The translations under genes and the position numbers were made by a program. 11,315 nt of DNA, from the NCBI GenBank assembly GCA_020847015.1, contig JADLCW010000399.1:1-11315 (forward strand), given 5' to 3'. Position 1 is the first letter of the stretch; every line of letters starts with the position of its first letter. This stretch comes from Thermomicrobiales bacterium (GTDB lineage Bacteria > Chloroflexota > Chloroflexia > Thermomicrobiales > UBA6265). The notes under the pieces are model-generated. The model saw only the letters and a program-made list of their open reading frames with translations. It was not told the origin of the DNA and ran no database searches. Below, piece after piece: positions 1 through 6,266 of this stretch.

Positions 1-450
1 CACGGCATCCCATTCATTGAACCGGTGCAATTTCCCCAACTTCCGCTGTATCTGGAGGAGCGCGGGGCAGTGGTTTTTTTCGGCATGCCGCCGTACATCT
101 ATTGGCAGCCCAACCCCGCCGTCGGGCGCATCCCGCCGAATCGAACCGATACTGGCGCCTACCTCGTCAGCGAGGTTTTCGGAACGCGTTCGATGATCTA
201 CGTCAAGGACGAGGACGGCCTTTACACTGCCGACCCCAAGAAGGACCCGAATGCGAAGTTCATCCCGCAGATTACGGTCGACGAGATGGAGGCGCTGGAC
301 CTGGTCGACGTCGTGGTCGAGCGTAGCGTGCTCGCGCTCATGAAGAACGCCGAGCATCGTCGCTCGATCCAGGTGATCAACGGACTCAAGCCCGGCAATC
401 TGACTCGGGCTCTGAACGGCGAGCCTGTCGGCACCATCATTAGCGCCTGA
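1..450 (+). CDS. Molybdenum storage protein beta-like subunit, 3' end only
   Basis: This is the last 149 codons of an amino-acid-kinase-fold protein; the frame is open to the left edge, so the start lies outside the window. The GTG at 25 is internal, because the codons before it (HGIPFIEP) continue the family sequence. The match is to the MoSto beta subunit (MosB of Azotobacter vinelandii, compared from memory): HGIP, GMPPY, a xIPPxRTDTG stretch, the nucleotide-site motif VKDEDGLYTADPK, the VDEM segment and the C-terminal VNGL-type motif (here INGLKPGNLTRAL, GEPVGTII). The family total is about 270 residues, so roughly 120 are missing. Known members form cage-like hetero-hexamers that hold polyoxomolybdate or tungstate clusters using ATP. 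The next gene is an alpha-like partner 22 bp downstream. A generic uridylate-kinase-like annotation is possible, but the C-terminal motifs favour MoSto. Actual cargo is unproven. Confidence 0.85.
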   Translation, partial: HGIPFIEPVQFPQLPLYLEERGAVVFFGMPPYIYWQPNPAVGRIPPNRTDTGAYLVSEVFGTRSMIYVKDEDGLYTADPKKDPNAKFIPQITVDEMEALDLVDVVVERSVLALMKNAEHRRSIQVINGLKPGNLTRALNGEPVGTIISA

Positions 451-460
451 AGCGGCAAAC

Positions 461-469
461 GAGGGGGAG
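461..469 (+). promoter_or_regulatory. Shine-Dalgarno of the alpha-like MoSto gene
   Basis: The purine run GAGGGGGAG lies 3 to 12 bases before the ATG at 473, within the short gap after the upstream stop. It supports that start and translation of both genes from one transcript. Confidence 0.7.
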
Positions 470-472
470 CAG

Positions 473-1315
473 ATGACGGGCGCTTCAGCAGAGCGCGAGG
501 ACCAGCGCCACCACGTGCATTCGTTGTTGATGCGCGAGAGCCTGCTCGACAAGCAGGTTATGGCCTCAACTGAGACACCGGTGGTGCGGATGCTGCCGGA
601 TTGCCACGTCATCAAAGTGGGCGGCCGCTCGATCCTGGACGGTGGGCGCGCCACCACCTACCCGCTGGTGGGGGCGATTGGCGCGGCTCTGGCGGAGCCC
701 CGACTGATCATCGGCGCCGGAGGCGGAGACCGCAGCAGACATGTTTTTTCGATCGGCATCGACTTGGGGTTGCCGACGGGCGTCCTCGCCCAGCTCGCGA
801 TTGCTGACGCGCTCGGGAACGCGCATATGCTGGGCGCTCTACTCGCCCCTTATGGTGTCGTCGCGATTCCGCCCGAGATCTTCGGCCACCTGCTGCCGCT
901 ATTCGTACAGGCGGCGCCGGGCGTCGTCTTCAGCGGCGATCCGCCGTTCTCGCTCTGGGAGCACCCTCCCGCGCTCGGCCGCATTCCTCCGCACCGCTCC
1001 GACGCCGGCTCCTACCTGCTCGCCGAATGCTTCGGCTGCGCGACGGTAACGCTGATCAAGGATGTTGACGGACTCTACGAGCAGGACCCGAAGACGCATC
1101 CGAACGCACGCTTCATCGAGGAGATCACCGTCGCCGAGTTGAAAGAGCGCAATCTGGCAACGCTGCCATTCGACCGCGCCTTGCTCGACCTGCTCAGCCA
1201 TGCGCGGCTGGTGAAGCAGGTGCAGCTCATTAACGGGCTCGAGCCGGACCGCCTGGCTCGGGCACTGCGCGGCGAGCGAGTAGGGACGATCGTGCGCAAG
1301 GACGAATCGTCGTAG
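473..1315 (+). CDS. Molybdenum storage protein alpha-like subunit
   Basis: Complete 280-residue protein of the amino acid kinase (UMP-kinase-like) fold, the usual length for MoSto subunits (about 270-276). Visible landmarks are the N-terminal phosphate-loop motif VIKVGGRS (K48, G50-G51), a glycine-rich GAGGGDRSRHVFS segment near residues 80-95, DLGLPTGVLAQL, RIPPHRSDAG, the nucleotide-site motif IKDVDGLYEQDPK, and the C-terminal FDRALLDLL...INGL...ALRGERVGTIV block. The C-terminus and the RHVFS-DLGLP segment resemble MosA, while the N-terminal helix resembles MosB. Where I recall A. vinelandii MosA having HHH (residues 156-158), this protein has S160-L161-W162. Where MosA has His140 it has Phe144, and where MosA has Glu129 it has Pro133. 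It therefore lacks the classical cluster ligands of the alpha site. It probably assembles with the upstream beta-like protein; the stored metal or oxyanion is uncertain. Confidence 0.85.
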   Translation: MTGASAEREDQRHHVHSLLMRESLLDKQVMASTETPVVRMLPDCHVIKVGGRSILDGGRATTYPLVGAIGAALAEPRLIIGAGGGDRSRHVFSIGIDLGLPTGVLAQLAIADALGNAHMLGALLAPYGVVAIPPEIFGHLLPLFVQAAPGVVFSGDPPFSLWEHPPALGRIPPHRSDAGSYLLAECFGCATVTLIKDVDGLYEQDPKTHPNARFIEEITVAELKERNLATLPFDRALLDLLSHARLVKQVQLINGLEPDRLARALRGERVGTIVRKDESS

Positions 1316-1631
1316 GTCATTCAAGTCGGACCAGACTTGGCGAGGACTGCCGCAGACGGATACGAACTACCGCCGAGGCCGGACCCAAAGCGCACGCCGC
1401 AGCGTGCTTAATAATTCCGCAAAGGTCCCGCCAGGCAGCATGCGAGACCCCTGAACGGTTGGATTTAGGCCGAAATTCCGCCCGAACTTGACCGTTCCAG
1501 TCCGCGCTTCGCGCTGATGGGGCGATCGCTTGGCTTTCTTCGCCGGGCTGGTACCATTAGCAGGCCCCGAACTCCACCATCGCCCCCGGTCGACGCACCA
1601 GATCGCCCAATGGCGGAGCAGGATTGTCAGC
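1316..1631. other. 316 bp spacer between the MoSto-like genes and mutS
   Basis: I see no convincing gene here. A TTG-initiated extension of mutS back to 1530 is open, but its residues (His/Arg/Pro-rich) do not look like MutS. The minus-strand frame across 1367-1768 is mostly a mutS shadow with no recognisable motif. The spacer holds a 6-bp hairpin just after the alpha-like stop (CAAGTC 1322-1327 / GACTTG 1334-1339), a second GC-rich hairpin at 1392-1407, a separated inverted repeat (GAACGGT 1453-1459 / ACCGTTC 1491-1497), and a weak promoter-like pair TTGGCT (1530-1535) and TACCAT (1552-1557) with a 16-bp spacer. Confidence 0.5.
1392..1407 (+). terminator. Possible weak terminator after the MoSto-like operon
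   Basis: GCACGC and GCGTGC form a perfect 6-bp stem with a CGCA loop, followed by the AT-rich TTAATAATT. There is no clean U-tract, so this is a candidate only. It lies 77 bases after the alpha-like stop codon. Confidence 0.3.
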
Positions 1632-4373
1632 GTGGAGCCGTTTGCACGCAACGGAACGGAAGGCGCCCGGAGCGGCGCCGAGGCGGAACCGCTGGCGGCC
1701 GTTGACGGGCGGGTCGTGCCGATGCGCCGGCAATACCTCCAGATCAAACACCGCTTCCCGGACACCATCTTGTTGTTCCGTCTGGGCGACTTCTATGAAA
1801 CCTTCGACGACGACGCCCACATTGCCGCCGCCACGCTCGATATCGCGCTCACCTCCCGCGAGATGGGCAAGGGGCTGCGCGTGCCAATGGCCGGCATCCC
1901 CCACCACGCCGCCGAAACCCATATCGGCCGCCTCGTCGCCGCCGGTCACAAGGTCGCTATTTGCGATCAGATCGGTGAACCGCAAAAAGGGCGAGCACTG
2001 GTCGAGCGGGATGTCACTCGCGTTGTCACCCCTGGCACTGTCACCGACCCGGCGCTGCTCGATGCCCGCCGCAACACCTTTATCACCGCCGCGATCGTGG
2101 ACGGTTCGCGCGCCGGACTGGCGCACGCTGATGTTTCCACCGGCGAGTTCGCCACCACCGAATTTACCGCCGCCTCGTCCGAGGAGACGCTGCTGGCGCT
2201 GGGTCGTGAGCTGCTGCGCCTGGCCCCGGCCGAGATCGTGTTGGCCGGCGTTCGCGCGACCGATCCCGAGCATGGAGCGGACTATCCACCGTGGCTCCCC
2301 GCGGATATTAGCCGCAGCATCATCGAACCGTATCGCTGCCGGATCGACCGTGCCGCCGAAACGCTGACCAGCCACTTCGGGGTCGATTCGCTCGATGGGT
2401 TCGGCTGCGCTGGCAAACCCTTCGCCATCCGTGCTGCTGGGGCGCTGCTTGCCTATCTGGCTGACACCCAACGCTCCCAGCTCGGCCAAATCGCCGCGCT
2501 CCGCACCTACGCCACTGATCGGTTCATGACGCTGGACGCGCAGACCCGGCGGAATCTCGAACTCACCGAAAGCGGTCGCGGTGAGCGCCGCCACAGTCTC
2601 ATCGCCGTGCTGGATCGCACCGAGACACCCATGGGCGCACGCCTGTTGCGTCGTTGGATCGGTCAACCGCTGCTGGATCTGGGGGAACTGGAGGCGCGGC
2701 AGGAAGGTGTCGCGCGCTTCGTTGCGGCGCCGCTGGCGCGGGCCGCGCTGCGCCGTGCGCTGAGCGCTATCGGCGATGTAGAACGGTTGGTCAACCGCGC
2801 CGTGACAGGCGTCGCCACCCCGCGCGATCTGGTCACGTTGCGTCAGTCGCTGGCCGCCGTGCCGGGTGCTGCGGAGGCCGCCGATGGCGCTCCAGCTGCC
2901 GCCACACTCTCGAGTCTGCTTGACGTCGTGAGCGACGCGCACACCCTGCTGGAACGCGCCCTGCCCGACGACCCGCCCTCGGCCCTAGGCAAGGGAGATG
3001 CTATCCGACCTGGCTTCGCCGCCGAGTTGGACGGCCATCAGGCCCGGGCGCGTGAGGCGCGTGAATGGATCGCCGGGTTGGAGCGCAGCGAGCGCGAACG
3101 CACTGGCATCCGCTCGCTCAAGGTCGGCTACAACCGGGTTTTCGGCTACTACCTGGAGGTGACCGCGGTCGCGCTGGCGGCGGCCGAGCGCGAGCGGGAA
3201 GACGGCGCCGCGCTGCCCGACGACTACCTCCCCAAGCAGACCCTGGTCAACGCCACCCGCTACTTCACGCCAACCCTGAAGGAGTACGAAACGATCGTAC
3301 TCACCGCCGAGGAGACGTTGGCCGCCATCGAAGCCGATGTCTTCCGCCGGGTGACGACGCAAATTGCGGGCGCGGCGCGCTCGCTGCTGGCTGCGGCCGC
3401 CGTGCTGGCCGAACTCGATGTGCTGGCCGCGCTCGCGGAGGTGGCGGCTACGTGCAACTACGTGCGTCCAACACTGGATGAGAGCGGCGTCATCGCTATT
3501 TCCGACGGTCGCCATCCAACGCTGGAGGCGCTGCTGGGACCGGGCGAATTCGTACCCAACGACGCCGATCTGGCAACCGATGACGCTCAAATCACCATTC
3601 TCACCGGCCCAAATATGGCCGGCAAGAGCAGTTGGCTGCGCCAGACGGCGCTGATCGTGCTGCTCGCCCAGATCGGCTCGTTCGTACCGGCGCGGGAGGC
3701 GCGGATCGGATTGGTGGATCGCATCTTCACCCGCATCGGCGCGCAGGACGACATCGCCAGCGGACAATCCACCTTTATGGTCGAGATGCTCGAAACCGCC
3801 AACATCCTCCATCACGCTACACGCCGCAGCCTAGTGGTGCTGGACGAGATCGGACGCGGCACCTCGACCTACGACGGGCTGGCTATCGCCCGCGCCATCG
3901 TGGAGCATCTGCATAACGCGCCGCGGCTCGGATGTCGCACCTTGTTCGCCACGCACTACCACGAACTCACCGAGCTGGAAGCGCTGTTGCCGCGCGTCTG
4001 CTGTCGGACCATGGACGTGCTGGAGGATGGCGACCGGGTCGTCTTCCTGCGGCGCGTCGTTCCCGGGGCGGCCGATCGCTCCTACGGGCTGCACGTGGCG
4101 CAACTGGCTGGCATCCCGCGTTCCATCGTTCGCCGGGCCCAGGATCTCCTCGTTGATCTGGAAACAGCCCGCCGTGACGGTCCCCCGAACGTCACGGGCC
4201 GCTCCAGCCGCCCCCGCACGCCGGATGCAGAGCCGGCGTTGCAGCTCACCTTGTTCTCTCCGCCCGATCCGGTGCTGGAGGTGCTGAAGGCGCTCGACAT
4301 CGAGGCGCTCTCACCGCTGGAGGCCATCACCAAATTGTTCGAGCTCCAGCAGATGACCCGTGGCGCCACGTAG
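1632..4373 (+). CDS. mutS: DNA mismatch repair protein MutS (MutS1)
   Basis: MutS binds base mismatches and small loops as a dimer and, with ATP, becomes a sliding clamp that recruits MutL. The 913-residue protein shows the whole MutS1 layout. Near the N-terminus is PMRRQYLQIK, then the mismatch-reading Phe-x-Glu in GDFYE (F54, E56). The connector and core domains follow, including the TRRNLEL motif and the RTETPMGARLLRRW segment. The clamp region SLKVGYNRVFGYYLEV lies near 495-510. Walker A is TGPNMAGKSS (658-667; K665), the signature region is DDIASGQSTFMVEM, and Walker B is VVLDEIGRGTS (D738-E739), followed by the conserved FATHYHEL. QLTLF at 871-875 matches a beta-clamp-binding motif. I chose the GTG at 1632 because AGGA (1620-1623) precedes it by 8 bases and the 34 upstream residues look non-coding; the ATG at 1722 would leave almost no N-terminal arm. 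Walker A has Ser where Thr is usual, a conservative change. No mutL is in the window. Confidence 0.96.
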   Translation: MEPFARNGTEGARSGAEAEPLAAVDGRVVPMRRQYLQIKHRFPDTILLFRLGDFYETFDDDAHIAAATLDIALTSREMGKGLRVPMAGIPHHAAETHIGRLVAAGHKVAICDQIGEPQKGRALVERDVTRVVTPGTVTDPALLDARRNTFITAAIVDGSRAGLAHADVSTGEFATTEFTAASSEETLLALGRELLRLAPAEIVLAGVRATDPEHGADYPPWLPADISRSIIEPYRCRIDRAAETLTSHFGVDSLDGFGCAGKPFAIRAAGALLAYLADTQRSQLGQIAALRTYATDRFMTLDAQTRRNLELTESGRGERRHSLIAVLDRTETPMGARLLRRWIGQPLLDLGELEARQEGVARFVAAPLARAALRRALSAIGDVERLVNRAVTGVATPRDLVTLRQSLAAVPGAAEAADGAPAAATLSSLLDVVSDAHTLLERALPDDPPSALGKGDAIRPGFAAELDGHQARAREAREWIAGLERSERERTGIRSLKVGYNRVFGYYLEVTAVALAAAEREREDGAALPDDYLPKQTLVNATRYFTPTLKEYETIVLTAEETLAAIEADVFRRVTTQIAGAARSLLAAAAVLAELDVLAALAEVAATCNYVRPTLDESGVIAISDGRHPTLEALLGPGEFVPNDADLATDDAQITILTGPNMAGKSSWLRQTALIVLLAQIGSFVPAREARIGLVDRIFTRIGAQDDIASGQSTFMVEMLETANILHHATRRSLVVLDEIGRGTSTYDGLAIARAIVEHLHNAPRLGCRTLFATHYHELTELEALLPRVCCRTMDVLEDGDRVVFLRRVVPGAADRSYGLHVAQLAGIPRSIVRRAQDLLVDLETARRDGPPNVTGRSSRPRTPDAEPALQLTLFSPPDPVLEVLKALDIEALSPLEAITKLFELQQMTRGAT

Positions 4374-4379
4374 GGCGCC
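4362..4379. terminator. Possible hairpin at the convergent mutS 3' end
   Basis: Two GGCGCC copies (4362-4367 and 4374-4379) can pair around ACGTAG, spanning the mutS stop in a gap of only 10 bp between converging genes. A 12-bp perfect palindrome, CGTGGCGCCACG, also sits at 4359-4370. There is no U-tract, so a terminator role is tentative. Confidence 0.22.
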
Positions 4380-4383
4380 GCCG

Positions 4384-5166
4384 TCAGGCGACTGGTTCAC
4401 CCTCGGCCGCAGGCGTCTCCTCGGTTGAATCCGGTGCGCCGGTGGAAACATTCGGCGGCGAGGTGATGGTGCTGGATGGCGGCGCCTCAGTAACGACGGC
4501 GCCGTCGCTGCCCGGGTTGACTCCAGAGTCGGACGGGTGCTGATTGTCGGAGCCGGCCGCTTCGTCGGTAATCGTGATGCCGTCGGCGTTCATGCCCCCG
4601 CTGGCGACGACCAGGCACTCGCACCCCTTGGTCAGTCGCGTACCCTGCGGACATGGTCGGAGACAGGTTCCACCGCAGCAAAACCCCTCGCTGCTGCAAT
4701 CGGCGTCGCTGCCGCAGCGCACGCATGGATCGCGTTTGGCGTAGGCGCAGATCCCTTCCTCGCAGCGCCCCACAATGCAGGGATCGGCCAGGGTGCAGTC
4801 GAGATCGAGACGGCACGACTGCGCGCAGCACTCGCCGTTGCCGCAGCAAACGTAGCCAGGTTCGCAGTCGGCCACGAATTGGGAGCACACGCCGTCGGCG
4901 CAGCGCCCGCCGATGCACGCATCGCCATCCTCAGGCCGGCACTCCTTGTCCTGTCGGCAGCGTTCGACGCACACCCCACCGACGCAGGTCTGGCCCTTGG
5001 GACAATCATTCGGGCAATTGTCGTCGCGCTCCTGCGCCGCCAGAGACGTCCGGCGGCGTGCCAACAGCGCCGCGATGCCGCCCGCCGCCGCGACACTCAG
5101 CACGCCGCGGCGTCCGGTGCGGCGCGCCAAACTGCGCGTCAGGCGGTCAAATTGCCCACCGTCCAT
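4384..5166 (-). CDS. Secreted cysteine-rich protein with Tat-like leader
   Basis: Predicted 260-residue exported protein of unknown function. I chose the ATG at 5166-5164 because GGGAGGGA (5178-5171 on this strand) lies just upstream, and the resulting MDGGQFDRLTRSL start resembles the protein at 10932. The leader has Arg pairs at 15-16 and 19-20, an Ala/Leu/Val segment at 21-35, and a plausible signal-peptidase site near residues 42-45 (LAAQ). The leader is Tat-like but not a strict RRxFLK match. Residues 51-184 hold 28 cysteines, an even number, in short repeats of the C-x2-GxC, CCGNGECC and CCGGTC kinds. These suggest disulfide-knotted modules like those of Dickkopf-type or EGF-like domains. 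Residues 185-260 form a Ser/Thr/Pro/Gly-rich, acidic tail with no LPxTG or membrane anchor. It converges on mutS with a 10-bp gap. I infer an extracellular structural or binding role and assign no enzyme activity. Confidence 0.82.
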   Translation of the reverse strand: MDGGQFDRLTRSLARRTGRRGVLSVAAAGGIAALLARRRTSLAAQERDDNCPNDCPKGQTCVGGVCVERCRQDKECRPEDGDACIGGRCADGVCSQFVADCEPGYVCCGNGECCAQSCRLDLDCTLADPCIVGRCEEGICAYAKRDPCVRCGSDADCSSEGFCCGGTCLRPCPQGTRLTKGCECLVVASGGMNADGITITDEAAGSDNQHPSDSGVNPGSDGAVVTEAPPSSTITSPPNVSTGAPDSTEETPAAEGEPVA

Positions 5167-5440
5167 ATCTTCCCTCCCGGCGCGTCGCGGCAACCGATTC
5201 GTGCCGATGGCAGACCGGATTTCGTCGGGCATCGGGACAAATAACGGCACGACGGCGGCGACAATTCATCGTCGATCGCCCACCGCGCCACCCTGCCGTA
5301 ACTGGCGCCTTGCCAAGACCGTCGTGCTGTGCGAAACGATATCGGCGTCGGGCGACTCTGCGACGTCTATCGTTAAAACGATCACTCGTCGGGCGCGGTT
5401 TCGCGCCACGATCGCGACGCTCCAGCAGCGGGAGGTTTGC
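5167..5440. promoter_or_regulatory. Divergent intergenic region with palindromic operator candidate
   Basis: This 274-bp gap separates the minus-strand cysteine-rich gene from the plus-strand PRC-barrel gene, so both promoters should lie here. ATCGTT-AA-AACGAT (5369-5382) is a perfect 6+6 dyad with a 2-bp centre, a typical operator shape. A short perfect palindrome, CGATATCG, lies at 5337-5344. I could not find a well-spaced -35/-10 pair for either gene; TTGCCA at 5310-5315 has no good partner. The plus-strand frame open from 4913 passes through here but has no family signal before 5441. Confidence 0.4.
5431..5435 (+). promoter_or_regulatory. Shine-Dalgarno of the PRC-barrel gene
   Basis: GGAGG five bases before the ATG at 5441. 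This fixes that start against the much longer open frame upstream. Confidence 0.75.
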
Positions 5441-6091
5441 ATGGTGAGGATCGCCTACGGGCAGCACGTCATCAGCAGCGACGGCCATGATGTCGGCACG
5501 GTCTCCGGGCTGGTCGCCGATGCCGGCAACAAACGCATCACTCGCCTCGCCTTCGACCAGGGTTTCTTCGGAGATGAGCGCATGGTCGCCATCTCGGCCG
5601 TCACTGCCGCCGACGGCGACCGGCTTACGCTCGACGTATCGAAAGAGACAGCCAGCTTGCTCCCCATCTACGACCAAAAGGAGCGTGTCTTCAAGCCGCG
5701 CGTTATCGAGCCTCCGATCATCCTGCCGCCCGGCGGGGTCGGCGGTCCGGTGATGTACGAAAGCGCCACTACCGGCACGGGGTGGCCCGGCGGCAATATT
5801 ATGGACACCGCACCGTTCGATCCACCGCCTGTGGAAGTCGTCAGCAATCTCGAAGATTTCGAGGTGCGACTCGAAAAGGGCACGGATGTCGTCGCCAGCG
5901 ACGGTCAAAAAGTCGGCACGCTGGATGAGATCGACCTTGGCGACCGGGGGGAGATCGACGGGATTGTGGCGCGGGCGGGTTTCCTGTTCGCCCACGACGT
6001 GCGCATTCCGGGTTCCGAGATCGCCGAACTCGACGACAAGCGCGTGCTGCTCGGCGTAAACCGGAACACGGCCGAGCAGCACCGAGTCTAA
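5441..6091 (+). CDS. Protein with two PRC-barrel domains
   Basis: 216-residue soluble protein with no signal peptide or membrane segment. Residues about 3-65 form one PRC-barrel-like unit: VISSDGHDVGTVSGLVAD, then ITRLAFDQGFFGDERMVAIS and a hydrophobic strand at LTLDVS. Residues about 145-210 repeat it: VVASDGQKVGTLDEIDLGD, then IDGIVARAGFLFAHDVRIPGSEI and RVLLGV. The shared core is SDGxxVGT, then a turn, then a strand ending in 'xVxIxxxxI'. Between them lies a Pro/Gly-rich linker (about 75-130) with PPIILPPGG and a GTGWPGGN stretch. PRC-barrels occur in photosynthetic reaction-centre H subunits, in RimM and in stand-alone stress or structural proteins. Nothing here points to photosynthesis or rRNA maturation, so a stand-alone PRC protein of unknown role is the best call. 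A hairpin follows the stop. Confidence 0.85.
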   Translation: MVRIAYGQHVISSDGHDVGTVSGLVADAGNKRITRLAFDQGFFGDERMVAISAVTAADGDRLTLDVSKETASLLPIYDQKERVFKPRVIEPPIILPPGGVGGPVMYESATTGTGWPGGNIMDTAPFDPPPVEVVSNLEDFEVRLEKGTDVVASDGQKVGTLDEIDLGDRGEIDGIVARAGFLFAHDVRIPGSEIAELDDKRVLLGVNRNTAEQHRV

Positions 6092-6126
6092 TCCATCTCG
6101 CGTTTCTGTTGGCGTCAAAGCAGCAG

Positions 6127-6155
6127 CGGCGGCCGGTAATTGAAGCCGGCCGCCG
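6127..6155 (+). terminator. Strong GC hairpin after the PRC-barrel gene
   Basis: CGGCGGCCGG (6127-6136) and CCGGCCGCCG (6146-6155) are perfectly complementary, giving a 10-bp stem with a 9-nt loop. It lies 36 bases after the stop codon. The bases that follow (TCAAATG) are not a U-tract, so it may act as a transcript-stabilising or Rho-dependent 3' end rather than a classical intrinsic terminator. Confidence 0.5.
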
Positions 6156-6169
6156 TCAAATGCTACGCT
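6140..6169 (+). promoter_or_regulatory. Possible promoter for the HAD-SerA fusion gene
   Basis: TTGAAG (6140-6145) and TACGCT (6164-6169) are 18 bp apart, with an extended -10 TG at 6161-6162. This overlaps the hairpin above, as is common where one gene ends and another begins. A transcript from here would have a leader of about 90 nt containing a short CCGGGT/ACCCGG dyad (6213-6226). The hexamers are only partial matches. Confidence 0.35.
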
Positions 6170-6266
6170 CGCCAGGTTGAGCCGTCCGCCGCCCGCGCTG
6201 CACGCTGTCGTGCCGGGTCCACCCGGGCGACAACGGTACGTTGGGGCAGTGCAAGGGGACGGCAAC

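Noticed and set aside
1530..1631. N-terminal extension of MutS from a TTG start
   Set aside because: The 34 added residues are His/Arg/Pro-rich with no MutS similarity, and a GTG with a ribosome site at 1632 fits the family length better.
1557..2942. 461-codon minus-strand open frame
   Set aside because: It lies antisense to mutS, whose frame shows clear family motifs. The translation is Gly/Arg/Gln-rich without any domain, as expected of GC-rich shadows.
4913..5440. Upstream part of the open frame that ends in the PRC-barrel gene
   Set aside because: No family signal before 5441, overlap with the minus-strand gene, and a strong ribosome site exactly before 5441.
4537..5447. Long plus-strand frames across the cysteine-rich gene
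   Set aside because: They are Ala- or Arg-rich with no motifs, while the minus strand gives a coherent leader, a regular cysteine pattern and a strong ribosome site.
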